Notes: generated by a model from the sequence alone, not told the origin. A stretch of 64,000 nt of DNA from Micrococcales bacterium 72-143 (GCA_001898835.1 MKVM01000001.1:1172466-1236465); one strand, 5' to 3'; counted from the stretch's first letter, positions 44,806 through 53,899 are shown. Numbers and translations are program-made.

Positions 44806-45819
44806 GTGAGCCAGGACGACAAGGGCGCACGCACCGCCAACATCTTCGACGTCGCGCGCCTCGCGGGGGTCTCGCACCAGACCGTGTCGCGGGTGCTCAA
44901 CGACCTTCCGAACGTGCGGCCCGCGACCCGCGCGCGCGTCGAGCAGGCCATCGCCCAGCTGCGCTACAGCCCCTCGCCCGCGGCACGCGCCCTCGTCACG
45001 CGGCGCACGCGCACCATCGGCCTCGTCTCGCCCGGCGTCTCCGACTACGGGCCGAGCTCGATCGCGATGCACTTCAACTTCGCCGCGCGCGCCGCCCGGT
45101 ACAACGTCGAGACGGTGAGCTCGCTCGACGACGACCCGGCGGCGGTGCGTCAGGTCGTGGAGTCGCTGCTGCGCCAGCGGGTGGACGCCATCGTGCTCAT
45201 CGTCGTCGACGTGGCGGTGCTCGAGGTGGTGCGCGGGCTCGAGCTCGCGATCCCCGTCGTCGCGGTCGCCGCCTCCCCCCGACCGAGCCCCCTCATCGTG
45301 TCGATCGATCAGTACCGGGGAGCACGGGCCGCCGTGCGTCACCTCGCGGAGCTCGGCCACACCCGCATCCTGCACCTCGCGGGACCGGCGGGGAACCCGG
45401 ATGCCATCGAGCGCGAGCGGGGCTGGCGCGAGGAGCTCATCGGGCGGCGCCTCGACATCGTCGAGCCCCCGCACGGCGACTGGTCGGCCGAGAGCGGCCA
45501 CCGCCTGGGCCCCGCGCTCGACGCCCAGGCGGGCGACGCCGTGTTCGTCGGCAACGACCACATGGCGATCGGCCTGCTCTCCTCCCTGCGCGAGCGCGGC
45601 CTCCGCGTGCCGGAGGATGTGAGCGTCGTCGGGTTCGACGACGTGCCGGAGGCCGGTTACCTCTACCCGCCGCTCACGACCGTGCGTCAGGACTTCGCGG
45701 CCCTCGGCGGCCTCATCATGCAGAAGGTGCTGCTCGCGGTGGAGGACCCCGACACGGTGACCGAGGACACGCCGCTGCCCACGAGACTCATCGTGCGCGC
45801 GTCGACCCGCGAGGCGTGA
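44806..45819 (+). CDS. LacI-family transcriptional regulator
   Basis: 337 residues from the GTG at 44806 (VSQDDKGARTANIFDVARLAGVSHQTVSRVLND), 7 nt after the ATPase stop. The HTH and hinge (SRVLNDLPNVRPATRARVEQAIAQLRYSPS) and the sugar-binding core (VFVGNDHMAIGLLSSL, VSVVGFDDVPEAGYLYPPLTTVRQDFAALG) are complete. It is similar in layout to the LacI protein at 37258-38277, so two related regulators frame the transporter genes. Confidence 0.92.
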   Translation: MSQDDKGARTANIFDVARLAGVSHQTVSRVLNDLPNVRPATRARVEQAIAQLRYSPSPAARALVTRRTRTIGLVSPGVSDYGPSSIAMHFNFAARAARYNVETVSSLDDDPAAVRQVVESLLRQRVDAIVLIVVDVAVLEVVRGLELAIPVVAVAASPRPSPLIVSIDQYRGARAAVRHLAELGHTRILHLAGPAGNPDAIERERGWREELIGRRLDIVEPPHGDWSAESGHRLGPALDAQAGDAVFVGNDHMAIGLLSSLRERGLRVPEDVSVVGFDDVPEAGYLYPPLTTVRQDFAALGGLIMQKVLLAVEDPDTVTEDTPLPTRLIVRASTREA

Positions 45820-45820
45820 G

Positions 45821-46258
45821 TCAGGACGCGGCGAGCTTCTCCACCGCCGCCGCCACCCGGCGGGCGCGGGTCTCGGCGGCCTTCGCGCCCTCGATCGCGG
45901 TCACGTGGGCCTTGCGGTGGCTCGGGGCGAGCCGCTCCCACGCGGCCGCCGCCGCAGGGTTCGCGGCGAGCGCCTCGGCGAGGTCGGGGGTCGGCTCGAC
46001 GATGCGCGGCGCCGCGTCGAGCTCCAGGTCGACGGTGATCGCATCGCCGCCGGCGATGCCCGTCGCGGCCCGCTTGTCCGAGCTGAAGGGGATGAGGTGC
46101 CTGCCGCCCATCGTCCCGACCGTCGAGGGGTAGCTGAAGCCGTTGACGGTCACGTTCACGGCGGGGCGCTTGCCCCCGCCGAGCCGCTCGAGCAGCTCGG
46201 CGGGCACCTCGATGCCCGTGTTGTTGCCGAACTGCGACATCGTCGTCTCGAACCTCAT
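45821..46258 (-). CDS. YdeI/OmpD-associated family protein with DUF1905 domain
   Basis: 145 residues starting MRFETTMSQFGNNTGIEVPAELLERLGGGKRPAVNVTVNG. The first 95 residues are the DUF1905 beta-barrel (YPSTVGTMGGRHLIPFSSDKRAATGIAGGDAITVDLELD). The rest is the YdeI-type helical tail (WERLAPSHRKAHVTAIEGAKAAETRARRVAAAVEKL). Members are linked to bacteriocin protection or stress; the molecular role is unknown. It converges with the LacI gene, 1 nt apart. Confidence 0.85.
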   Translation of the reverse strand: MRFETTMSQFGNNTGIEVPAELLERLGGGKRPAVNVTVNGFSYPSTVGTMGGRHLIPFSSDKRAATGIAGGDAITVDLELDAAPRIVEPTPDLAEALAANPAAAAAWERLAPSHRKAHVTAIEGAKAAETRARRVAAAVEKLAAS

Positions 46259-46305
46259 GAAGCGATGATGGCGCGCGCACCGCGATCGCGCCACCGCACC
46301 CGGGC

Positions 46306-46638
46306 TCAGCTGAGCGTCGCCCGCTCCGCCACGAGCAGCACCGCGAGGAGCGCGACGAAGGCGATGGCGAGCATGTCGACCGCGAGCAGGGCGAGCCGGA
46401 GCCGGCTCGGCGGGGTCGCGAAGCGCACGATGATCATGCAGAGGTACAGCACCGCCACGACGACCGCGGCCGTTCCCGCGACACCGCCCGGCGGCATCCG
46501 GAGCACCGCCATCGGCACGAGCACGCCGAGCGCGACGAGGGTGAGCAGCCCGCCGAGGATGAGCCACGAGCGACCGTGCGAGGTGGTGAGCGCCGGCTGA
46601 TCCCGCATGCGTGTGGGATCGACGGGGGGCTGCGCCAT
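46306..46638 (-). CDS. Small membrane protein, unknown
   Basis: 110 residues, ATG at 46638 (MAQPPVDPTRMRDQPA). Three hydrophobic segments (about 28-45, 53-73, 84-104) separated by short polar loops. No family recognised. It lies between the YdeI-like gene and the YeiH-like gene, all on the minus strand. Confidence 0.65.
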   Translation of the reverse strand: MAQPPVDPTRMRDQPALTTSHGRSWLILGGLLTLVALGVLVPMAVLRMPPGGVAGTAAVVVAVLYLCMIIVRFATPPSRLRLALLAVDMLAIAFVALLAVLLVAERATLS

Positions 46639-46701
46639 GCCTCCAGCCTGCCGCGTCGCGGCTGAGGAGTTCCCGGAAATCCAGCGACTTCCCAGGGCCG
46701 C

Positions 46702-47775
46702 TCAGAGCGCGACGACCGCCGCGACGCCGAGACCGAGCGCGAGGATGACGAGCCAGGCGAGCACGCCCGCCACGAGTGCCCGCCCGCCGGAGCGCACGAG
46801 CTTCTCGAGCCGCAGGCCGGCGCCGATGCCGACGAGCGCCGCCGCCAGGAGCACGTTGCGCACGAGGTCGACGGCGTCGACCACGGCATCCGGCACCGGC
46901 AGCAGCGAGCGCACGAGCACGAGCACGACGAAGCCCACGATGAAGAGCGGCACGACGGGCGGCAGCGTGCCCCCCGTCTCCCCCGCCGCGCGCGCCGCCC
47001 GCCGGGTACGCAGCGACGCGATCGCGACCATCGGCGCGAGCATGAGCACGCGCGTGAGCTTCACGACGACGGCGGCACCGAGCGCGGCCGCCCCCGCGGT
47101 CTGCGCCGTCGCCACGACCTGGCCGACGTCGTGCACGCTCGCGCCCACCCACGCGCCGAAGAAGGCATCGCTCATCGGCCAGCCCGCCGCATCCGCCAGT
47201 GCGAGAAATGCAGGAAGAACGACGATCGCGAGGGTGCCGAACAGGGTGACGAGGGCGGTGGGGGTCGCAGTCTCCTGCATTTCTGAGGATGAGGATGAGG
47301 ATGATGCGGATGCGGATGCGGATGCGGAGGTCGCGGGCCGACGGCGCGCGGCCGCCATCGCCCCCACTGCGGAGACGCCGCAGATCGAGAACCCGGCCGC
47401 CAGCAGCACGGGCTCGTCCCCCGGCAGACGGAGGGCGCGCGCGATGCCGTAGGTGGCGGCGAAGGCGAGCCCGACGAGGGCGGCGATCGCGAGCACACCC
47501 CACCACCCGAGCGAGGCGATGTCGGCGAGCGCCAGGTCGAGCCCGAGCAGCACGATGCCGAGCCGGAGCAGGCTCCGCGCGGAGAAGGCGAGCCCCGGGC
47601 GGAGCACCCCGTCGAGTGCCGGACGCATCGGCGGGAGGCACGCGAGGACGACCCCGATCACGAACGCGGCCGTCAGCCACGGGATGACGGGAACCGCGAG
47701 ATGCACGAGCCACGCCGCGCCCGCGCCCGCGAGGGCGAGCGCGAGGCCGGGCGCGAGGCCGCGCATCCGCGTCAC
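46702..47775 (-). CDS. YeiH-family putative sulfate exporter
   Basis: About 357 residues. The GTG at 47775 overlaps the MFS stop (GTGA); the ATG at 47766 is an alternative. It has roughly ten membrane helices. Family motifs are LLRLGIVLLGLDLAL, AAGFSICGVSAVGAMA, VTLFGTLAIVVLPAF, GAWVGASVHDVGQVVATA and ALVGIGAGLRLEKL. The cytoplasmic loop after the SICGVSAVGA helix carries an unusual Ser/Ala tract ([19 protein letters not shown]) encoded by hexanucleotide repeats. The substrate of the family is debated (sulfate, sulfite or other anion). Confidence 0.82.
   Translation of the reverse strand: MTRMRGLAPGLALALAGAGAAWLVHLAVPVIPWLTAAFVIGVVLACLPPMRPALDGVLRPGLAFSARSLLRLGIVLLGLDLALADIASLGWWGVLAIAALVGLAFAATYGIARALRLPGDEPVLLAAGFSICGVSAVGAMAAARRRPATSASASASASSSSSSSEMQETATPTALVTLFGTLAIVVLPAFLALADAAGWPMSDAFFGAWVGASVHDVGQVVATAQTAGAAALGAAVVVKLTRVLMLAPMVAIASLRTRRAARAAGETGGTLPPVVPLFIVGFVVLVLVRSLLPVPDAVVDAVDLVRNVLLAAALVGIGAGLRLEKLVRSGGRALVAGVLAWLVILALGLGVAAVVAL
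47204..47284. repeat. Dispersed inverted-repeat element, copy 2, inside the yeiH-like gene
   Basis: Arms AGAAATGCAGGA (47204-47215) and TCCTGCATTTCT (47273-47284) are perfect over 12 bp around a 57-nt loop. They match the arms at 37105-37180. Here they encode LPAFL and SEMQE of the membrane protein. Confidence 0.7.
47285..47332 (-). repeat. Hexanucleotide microsatellite in the yeiH-like gene
   Basis: Tandem 6-bp units: about three of ATGAGG/GATGAG followed by about five of ATGCGG on the plus strand. On the coding strand they give the Ser and Ser-Ala runs. Unit length keeps the frame, so copy number could vary without truncation. Confidence 0.75.
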
Positions 47776-49034
47776 GCGACCGCGCGCTTCCGCACGGCAC
47801 GCGCCACGAGGGTGACGAGCACGACCGCGACGAGGCCGGTCGCCGTGAGCGCGAGACCGCCATAGCCGAGCTGGGCGAGCACGAGCCCGGCCGCCGCCCC
47901 GCCGAGTGCGCCCGCCGACGACATGAGCAGGTCGGCGCGGCCCTGGATGCGGGCGCGCCCCAGCACGTCGACCGACTCGCTGATGAGCGTCGAGCCCGCG
48001 ACGCTCGCGGCGCTCCACCCCACCCCGATCGTGAACAGCCCGATCGCTACCCACAGCTCCGACTCCGAGCCCGCCGCGAGCAGCAGCAGCGCCGCGAGCA
48101 GCAGCACCTGGCCGATCGCGATGGTCGCCTCGCGACCCACGCGATCCGCGAGCACGCCCCACAGCGGCGACAGCGCGTACATGCCGAGCACGTGCAGGCT
48201 GATCGTGATGCCCACGAGCTCGAGGCTCGCGCCGTGGTTCACGAGGTGCACGGGCGTCATCGCCATCACCGAGACCATGGTCGCGTGGCTGAGGGAGGTA
48301 GCGATCATGCCGGTCGCGATGCCGCCCGCGTCGGCGGTGCGGGATGCCGCCTCCGGCGAGGCGGGACGCTCGAGCCCGATGCGGGTCGCCAGGCGGAGCG
48401 GGTCGGGACGCAACCCGACGACGTAGACCACCGCCGCCACCAGCTGCGCCGTGATCGTGAAGAGGTACGCGCCCGCGAGCGGGGGCAGCCCGATCGCCTG
48501 ACCGACCGCATCCCCCGGGCCGATGAGGTTCGGGCCGAGCACGGCGCCGACGGTCGTCGACCACACCACGACCGACAGGTCGCGGCCGCGCCGCCCCGGC
48601 TCCGAGAGGTCGGTGGCCGCGAACCGCGCCTGCAGGTTCACGGCGGTGCCGACACCGAGCATGATGATGCCCGCGAGCAGCAGCAGCGTCCAGCCGAGCA
48701 CCGCCGCGACGAGGCCCACGACCGCGCCGACGGCGGCGAGCACCGCACCGGTCGCGAGCGCGGGCGCCCGCCCCCGACGGGTGGCGAGCGCCGCGAGGGG
48801 GACGGCCGCCACGGCGGCGCCGATCGTCGACATCGTGGCGGCCATCCCGGAGAGCGTCTCCGACCCCGACACCTGCGTGATGAGCAGCGCACCCGCCGAG
48901 AGCGTCGAGCCCATCCCGATGCCGGCGAGCACCTGCCCGGCGATGATCGCGGCGCGACTGCGGCGGCGGACGCGCGCGATCTCGGTCTCGTCGAGGGGCT
49001 CCGGCGCGGGCCCCTCCGGAACCGCCGAGCTCAC
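47772..49034 (-). CDS. MFS transporter
   Basis: 420 residues from the GTG at 49034 (VSSAVPEGPAPEPLDETEIARVRRRSRAA), which overlaps the preceding FAH-family stop as GTGA. Twelve hydrophobic helices; PLAALATRRGRAPAL corresponds to the first MFS loop and PLWGVLADRVGREATIAIGQ to its repeat in the second half. It is a drug/metabolite exporter-type carrier of unknown substrate. Coupling with the hydrolase upstream and the YeiH-like gene downstream suggests one metabolic unit. Confidence 0.88.
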   Translation of the reverse strand: MSSAVPEGPAPEPLDETEIARVRRRSRAAIIAGQVLAGIGMGSTLSAGALLITQVSGSETLSGMAATMSTIGAAVAAVPLAALATRRGRAPALATGAVLAAVGAVVGLVAAVLGWTLLLLAGIIMLGVGTAVNLQARFAATDLSEPGRRGRDLSVVVWSTTVGAVLGPNLIGPGDAVGQAIGLPPLAGAYLFTITAQLVAAVVYVVGLRPDPLRLATRIGLERPASPEAASRTADAGGIATGMIATSLSHATMVSVMAMTPVHLVNHGASLELVGITISLHVLGMYALSPLWGVLADRVGREATIAIGQVLLLAALLLLAAGSESELWVAIGLFTIGVGWSAASVAGSTLISESVDVLGRARIQGRADLLMSSAGALGGAAAGLVLAQLGYGGLALTATGLVAVVLVTLVARAVRKRAVA

Positions 49035-49819
49035 GCGGTCGGCTCGTCGCGGTCGAGCGCCGGATTGCTGAGCGTGCCGATGCCCTCGATCTCGATGTCG
49101 ACGGTCTGCCCGTGCACGAAGCCGCCGAGGCCCGACGGGGTGCCGGTCATGATGATGTCGCCCGGCAGCAGCGTCCACACGTCGGAGATGTACTCGATGA
49201 GCTCGGGCAGCTTGTGGGTCATGTCGCGCGTGTTGCCGTGACGCCGCGGCTCGCCGTCGACCCAGGTGCGGATCTCGAGTCCGTCGGGGTCGAGCTCGGT
49301 CTCGATCCACGGCCCGATGGGCGCGAAGGTGTCGTAGCCCTTGGCGCGCGCCCACTGGCCGTCCGCGAACATCTGGTCGCGCGCCGAGACGTCGTTGCCC
49401 ACCGTGAAGCCGAAGACGTAGTCGGCCCAGTCCTGCGCCTTCACCTGCTTCGCGATCCGTCCGATCACGGCCACCAGCTCGCCCTCGTGGGTGATGCGGC
49501 CCTCGACGGGAGGGATGCGGATGGGGTCGCCCGGGCCGACGACGGCGGTGTTGGGCTTCAGGAAGATGAGCGGGTTCTCGGGGGCGTCGACGTTCGCCAT
49601 GTCCTTGCGATGCTCGGCGTAGTTGAGGCCGACGCACACGACCTTGGAGCGCGGGATGACGGGAGCCAGCAGCCGCGCCTCCGCGAGGGGTACCCGCTCG
49701 CCCGTGGGCTGATAGCCGGCGAACATGGGGTCGCCGGCGAGCATGACCAGCTCGTCGTCGTCGACGATGCCGAACCGCGGGTCGCCACCGGTGCTGAAGC
49801 GTGCGACTCTCACCCTCAC
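49031..49819 (-). CDS. Fumarylacetoacetate hydrolase family protein
   Basis: 262 residues, GTG at 49819 or 49813. The FAH fold is shown by VVCVGLNYAEHRKDMA, PLIFLKPNTAVVGPGDPI, the metal-binding HEGELVAVIG and TVGNDVSARDQM, and the GTPSGLGGFV end motif. Members cleave or isomerise acylpyruvates and related aromatic breakdown products. First gene of an overlapping chain with the MFS and YeiH-like genes. The precise reaction is open. Confidence 0.9.
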   Translation of the reverse strand: MRVRVARFSTGGDPRFGIVDDDELVMLAGDPMFAGYQPTGERVPLAEARLLAPVIPRSKVVCVGLNYAEHRKDMANVDAPENPLIFLKPNTAVVGPGDPIRIPPVEGRITHEGELVAVIGRIAKQVKAQDWADYVFGFTVGNDVSARDQMFADGQWARAKGYDTFAPIGPWIETELDPDGLEIRTWVDGEPRRHGNTRDMTHKLPELIEYISDVWTLLPGDIIMTGTPSGLGGFVHGQTVDIEIEGIGTLSNPALDRDEPTA

Positions 49820-49882
49820 GAGCCTAGTCCTCGGCCCCGCGAGGTCTTGTGCGAGCGCGACGTCCGGCTGCCATCATGGGGC

Positions 49883-50296
49883 ATGTCCCGTCGTGACCCC
49901 CTCCTGCGCGCCATCGACGCCGCCGCGGGCACGCTCGCGTTGCTCGCCGGTCTCGGCTTCGGAATCCCCGCGGTCGTCGGCGCGGTGCACATGGCCCGGT
50001 ACCACGGCATCTGGACGCTGTGGGGGTTCCCGAGCTACGGTCGCGGCGCGTTCGAGCAGGTGCTCGGCATCCGCTCCTCGGTGCCTCTCATCATCGGCTT
50101 CGCGGTCGTCTGCCTCGCCCTCTGCGTGACAGGGGTGCTCGTGGTGATCGGGCGGCGGCAGGCTCGGCGGGCGCTCGCCGTCGTGCTCGTGCCGGCACTG
50201 GTCTACTGCCTCGGGTTCACGCTCCCGTCTGGCATCGTCGCGGTCGCTCTGATCGGGCTGCTGCTGGTCGTCGCCTCCCTGATACTGAGGAGGTGA
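49883..50296 (+). CDS. Small membrane protein, unknown
   Basis: 137 residues from the ATG at 49883 (MSRRDPLLRAIDAAAG). Four hydrophobic segments with an intervening loop YHGIWTLWGFPSYGRGAFEQVLGIRSS. No family recognised. Its stop overlaps the next GTG (GTGA), so it is translated together with the alpha/beta hydrolase. Confidence 0.7.
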   Translation: MSRRDPLLRAIDAAAGTLALLAGLGFGIPAVVGAVHMARYHGIWTLWGFPSYGRGAFEQVLGIRSSVPLIIGFAVVCLALCVTGVLVVIGRRQARRALAVVLVPALVYCLGFTLPSGIVAVALIGLLLVVASLILRR

Positions 50297-50928
50297 CTTC
50301 GCTGCTCTGGACCGGTCCCCACGACTCGGACCACGTGCTCGTGCTGGCGCACGGGGCGGGCGCCCCCATGGACTCGCCGTGGATGGAGGAGGTCGCCGCG
50401 CTCCTCGGCGGCCACGGCGTCCGCGTGGCCCGCTTCGAGTTCGCGTACATGGCCTCCCGCCGTGAAGGCGGACGCCGCCCAGCCCCGCGCGCGGAGGCGG
50501 TGCTCGACGAATACCGGGCCGTCGTGGAGCGGCTGCGGGCGGAGACCGATGCCGCCCCCGCGATCGGCGGCAAGTCGTTCGGCGGGCGGGTCGCCTCGAT
50601 GATCGCGGACGAGGAGTTCGCGGCGGGCCGGATCCGCGGGCTCGTGTGCCTCGGCTATCCGTTCCACCCCGCGGGGGCGCCCGAGCGGACCCGTGTCGCC
50701 CATCTCGCCGAGCTCACGACGCCGACGCTCGTCTGCCAGGGCGAGCGCGATCCGCTCGGCACGCGCGCGGAGGTCGAGGGCTACGCGCTCTCACCCGAGA
50801 TCGCCCTGCACTGGGCGCCCGACGGCGACCACAGCCTGAAGCCGCGGAAGGCATCCGGTCTGACGCTCGCGGACAACCTCGGAGCGGCCGCCGCCGCGAT
50901 CGCCGGGTTCCTCACCGCGTCGCGCTGA
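50293..50928 (+). CDS. Alpha/beta-fold hydrolase (KANL3/Tex30-like)
   Basis: 211 residues from the GTG at 50293 (VTSLLWTGPHDSDHVLVLAHGAGAPMDSPWM). Features of this small dienelactone-hydrolase-like group: LAHGAGAPMDSPWM, FEFAYMASRREGGRRPAP, the nucleophile region IGGKSFGGRVASMIA with Ser in GKSFGG, LGYPFHPAGAP, CQGERDPLGT and the final GDHSLKP His. Cytoplasmic; substrate unknown. Confidence 0.87.
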   Translation: MTSLLWTGPHDSDHVLVLAHGAGAPMDSPWMEEVAALLGGHGVRVARFEFAYMASRREGGRRPAPRAEAVLDEYRAVVERLRAETDAAPAIGGKSFGGRVASMIADEEFAAGRIRGLVCLGYPFHPAGAPERTRVAHLAELTTPTLVCQGERDPLGTRAEVEGYALSPEIALHWAPDGDHSLKPRKASGLTLADNLGAAAAAIAGFLTASR

Positions 50929-51072
50929 GCGTCCGCTCCTCCCCCGACGCCGCGTCGGGCCGTTCTCCCGTTCGGGCAGTCGCCGCCGTCCCGAGCACCT
51001 CGCCTTCGCTACCGTCGGCTCGGTCGCCGCGCGTATCGGAGGCGTCATGACGAAGAGTGGTACCGTGAGGCC

Positions 51073-51315
51073 ATGGGTGGCACAGATGTCGTCATGGTGG
51101 GAAACAAGGGGCGCGTGGTGATCCCCGCGAGCATCCGCGCCCGGCACGCCTGGAACGAGGGGACCACGCTGCTGACGATCGACACAGACGAGGGCGTCAT
51201 CCTCATGGAACGCGGGCACGCGCTCCGGCTCATCCGTCAGCAGCTCGCGGGGGGCGACCCCGTCGCCGAGCTCCTGCGTGAACGCCGCGAGGCCGCGGCC
51301 CGCGAAGATGGCTGA
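51073..51315 (+). CDS. vapB: VapB antitoxin (AbrB/SpoVT fold)
   Basis: 80 residues. The swapped-hairpin DNA-binding start DVVMVGNKGRVVIPASIRARHAWNEGTTL (residues 5-33) is standard for AbrB-type antitoxins, followed by an acidic/basic helical tail that would wrap the toxin. It overlaps vapC by 8 nt. Upstream, TACCGT (51061-51066) could be the -10 box, with autorepression by VapBC expected for the family. Confidence 0.9.
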   Translation: MGGTDVVMVGNKGRVVIPASIRARHAWNEGTTLLTIDTDEGVILMERGHALRLIRQQLAGGDPVAELLRERREAAAREDG

Positions 51316-51682
51316 GCGCTACGTCTTCGACGCGTCGGCGCTCCTCGCGCTGCTACACGGCGAGTCCGGCGCCCAGGAGGTCGAACGCCTGCTGGAAGGG
51401 GGCGGAGCGTGCGGGGCGGCCAACTGGAGCGAGGTCGCTCAGAAGATCACCGCCGCGGGCGCCGACTGGGGTGTCGCGCGCGCCGTGCTGCTGAGCTTCT
51501 CGCTGACCGTCGAGGCCGTCAGCATCGCGGACGCCGAGCGCGCCGCCGAGACCTGGACCCGCGGCTCGGGGCTCTCCCTCGCCGACCGGCTCTGCCTCGC
51601 CGTCGCGCACCGTCTCGGCGCGATCGCCGTCACCGCCGACACCGCGTGGGGCCCCCGCGAGGGCGTCCTCCACATCCGCTGA
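51308..51682 (+). CDS. vapC: VapC toxin (PIN-domain RNase)
   Basis: 124 residues from the ATG at 51308 (MAERYVFDASALLALLHGESG). The PIN acidic residues are present: D8 (FDASALL), E43 (NWSEVAQK), Asp in SLADRLCLAVA and AVTADTAW. These coordinate Mg2+ for cleavage of RNA, usually tRNA or rRNA in this family. The 8-nt overlap with the antitoxin is typical of TA modules. Target unknown. Confidence 0.92.
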   Translation: MAERYVFDASALLALLHGESGAQEVERLLEGGGACGAANWSEVAQKITAAGADWGVARAVLLSFSLTVEAVSIADAERAAETWTRGSGLSLADRLCLAVAHRLGAIAVTADTAWGPREGVLHIR

Positions 51683-51686
51683 GGCG

Positions 51687-52799
51687 CTACGCGTCGAGGC
51701 GGTGCAGCCAGCCGTGGCGGTCGGGCACACGGCCGTACTGGATGCCGGTGAGCTCCTCGCGGAGCGACAGCGAGACGCGGTCCTCGACCTCGGGCATCCA
51801 GATGCCGAAGTCGTTCGACTTGATCTCCGAGATCGGCGTGATGACCGCGGCGGTCCCGCACGCGAACGCCTCCACGATCTCGCCCGAGTCGACGCCCTCG
51901 CGCCACTCGGTGATCGACACGGGGCGCTGCTCGATCGTGTAGCCGCGGTCGCGACCGAGCTGCAGGATCGAGTCGAGCGTGATGCCCTCGAGGATCGAGT
52001 CCGAGTCGGGCGTGACGAGGCGGTTGTCGCGCGTCACGAGCACGACGTTCATGCCGCCGAGCTCCTCGAGGTACTCGCCCTTCTGGGCGTCGAGGAACAG
52101 CACCTGCTGGCATCCGTTCTCGTAGGCCTCCTGCTGGGCGACGAGCGATGCGGCGTAGTTGCCGCCCGTCTTCGCCTGGCCCATGCCGCCGTGCCCCGCG
52201 CGCGTGTAGCTCGTCGAGAGCCAGATGGCGAGCGGCGTGATGCCGCCCGTGAAGTAGGCGCCCGCGGGCGAGGCGATGAGGTAGTAGTTGACCTTCTTCG
52301 CGGGGCGCACGCCGAGGAACGCCTCCTTCGCGAAGGCGAACGGCCGCAGGTACAGGCTCGTCTCGGGCTGCGCGGGCACCCAGTCGGCGTCGACCGCGAT
52401 GAGCTGCTTGAGCGAGTCGAGGAAGTACTCGGTCGGCAGCTCGGGCATCGCGAGGCGCTTCGCGGACCGCTGCATGCGGGCGGCGTTCCGATCGGGACGG
52501 AAGGTCCAGATCGAGCCGTCGGCGTGGCGGTACGCCTTGAGTCCCTCGAAGATCTCCTGCGCGTAGTGGAGCACCGCCGCAGCCGGGTCGAGCTGGATGG
52601 GACCGTAGGGCTGCACGCGGGGCCGGTGCCAGCCACCGCGCTCCGACCAGCAGATGTCGACCATGTGATCCGTGAAGTACTGCCCGAACCCGGGGTTCTC
52701 GAGGATCGCGGCGCGCTCCTCGGGGGTCTTCGCGTTCTCGTTGCGCGTCACCTGGAACTGGAGGTCCTGGTGGGCCATCGGCAGGAGGTTGAGGGTCAT
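51687..52799 (-). CDS. ilvE: Branched-chain amino acid aminotransferase
   Basis: 370 residues starting MTLNLLPMAHQDLQFQVTRNEN. Fold-IV PLP features: HYAQEIFEGLKAYRHADGSIWTFRPDRNAARM, YLRPFAFAKEAFLGVRPAKKVNY and the PLP-lysine segment MGQAKTGGNYAASL, then GMNVVLV and EGITLDSIL. It is the BCAT-2 type of about 365 residues and makes leucine, isoleucine and valine from their keto acids. leuB follows upstream on the same strand, with ilvC later in the window. Confidence 0.95.
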   Translation of the reverse strand: MTLNLLPMAHQDLQFQVTRNENAKTPEERAAILENPGFGQYFTDHMVDICWSERGGWHRPRVQPYGPIQLDPAAAVLHYAQEIFEGLKAYRHADGSIWTFRPDRNAARMQRSAKRLAMPELPTEYFLDSLKQLIAVDADWVPAQPETSLYLRPFAFAKEAFLGVRPAKKVNYYLIASPAGAYFTGGITPLAIWLSTSYTRAGHGGMGQAKTGGNYAASLVAQQEAYENGCQQVLFLDAQKGEYLEELGGMNVVLVTRDNRLVTPDSDSILEGITLDSILQLGRDRGYTIEQRPVSITEWREGVDSGEIVEAFACGTAAVITPISEIKSNDFGIWMPEVEDRVSLSLREELTGIQYGRVPDRHGWLHRLDA

Positions 52800-52852
52800 G
52801 GTCGGCTCGGCTCTCGTAGGTCTGGGTTCTATTGTGCGCCGCGCGACGCGGA

Positions 52853-53899
52853 TCAGGCGAGACGTGCCGCGATCGCGGTGCCCGCCTCCGCCGTGGTGCG
52901 CGGGACGGTTCCTCTCTCGGCGAGATCGGCGGCCACCGCCGCCTCGACCCGGCGGGCCGCATCCGGGAGCCCGAGGTGGTCGAGCAGGAGCGCGGTCGAC
53001 AGGATCGCGGCCGTGGGGTCGGCCTTCTGCTGCCCTGCGATGTCGGGTGCGGATCCGTGAACCGGCTCGAACATCGAGGGGAAGGTGCCGTCGGGGTTGA
53101 TGTTGCCCGAGGCCGCCAGTCCGATGCCGCCGCTGATGGCGCCGGCCAGATCGGTGAGGATGTCGCCGAAGAGATTGTCGGTGACGATGACGTCGAACCT
53201 AGCAGGGTCGGCGACCAGGTGGATGGTCGCGGCGTCGACGTGCTGGTAGTTCCACGCCACGTCCGGATGATTGGCCGCCTCCGCCTCGACGAGGCGCGCC
53301 CACAGGCGCCCGGCGTGGGTCAGCACGTTCGTCTTGTGCACGAGCGTGACCTGCTTGCGGCGCCTCTCCGCGAGCTCGAAGGCGTAGCGCACGACCCGCT
53401 CGATGCCGTACGCGGTGTTGACGCTCACCTCGTTGGCGATCTCGTGCGGGGTGCCGGTGCGGATGCTGCCGCCGTTGCCGACGTACGGCCCCTCGGTGCC
53501 CTCCCGCACGACGACGAAGTCCACCTCGCCCGGCTCCCGGAGCGGGCTCTGCACCGTCGGGTGGAGCACCGTCGGGCGCAGGTTCACGTAGTGGTCGAAG
53601 GCGAAGCGGAGCTTCAGCAGCAACCCCCGCTCGATGATGCCGCCCGCGAGCCGCGCGTCCCGCGGGTCGCCGCCGACGGCGCCCAGCAGGATCGCGTCGT
53701 GCCTCGCGAGGGACGCCAGGTCCTCGTCCTCGAGGATGCGGCCCGTCTCGAGGTAGTGGCTCGCACCGAACGGATACGAGGTCACCGCGAGCTGCGCCTC
53801 GCCGGCGAGCGCCGCGTCGAGCACCTTCACCGCCTCTGCGATCACTTCGGGTCCGATGCCGTCTCCCGCGATCACTGCGAGGTCGATGGTGCGCGTCAT
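52853..53899 (-). CDS. leuB: 3-isopropylmalate dehydrogenase
   Basis: 348 residues starting [27 protein letters not shown]. Signature features: [11 protein letters not shown], the substrate arginines in [28 protein letters not shown], the metal aspartates in [17 protein letters not shown] and the NAD loop [12 protein letters not shown]. This length is the actinobacterial form. It oxidises and decarboxylates 3-isopropylmalate in leucine synthesis. Transcribed in the same direction as ilvE, 53 nt upstream. Confidence 0.96.
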   Translation of the reverse strand: MTRTIDLAVIAGDGIGPEVIAEAVKVLDAALAGEAQLAVTSYPFGASHYLETGRILEDEDLASLARHDAILLGAVGGDPRDARLAGGIIERGLLLKLRFAFDHYVNLRPTVLHPTVQSPLREPGEVDFVVVREGTEGPYVGNGGSIRTGTPHEIANEVSVNTAYGIERVVRYAFELAERRRKQVTLVHKTNVLTHAGRLWARLVEAEAANHPDVAWNYQHVDAATIHLVADPARFDVIVTDNLFGDILTDLAGAISGGIGLAASGNINPDGTFPSMFEPVHGSAPDIAGQQKADPTAAILSTALLLDHLGLPDAARRVEAAVAADLAERGTVPRTTAEAGTAIAARLA

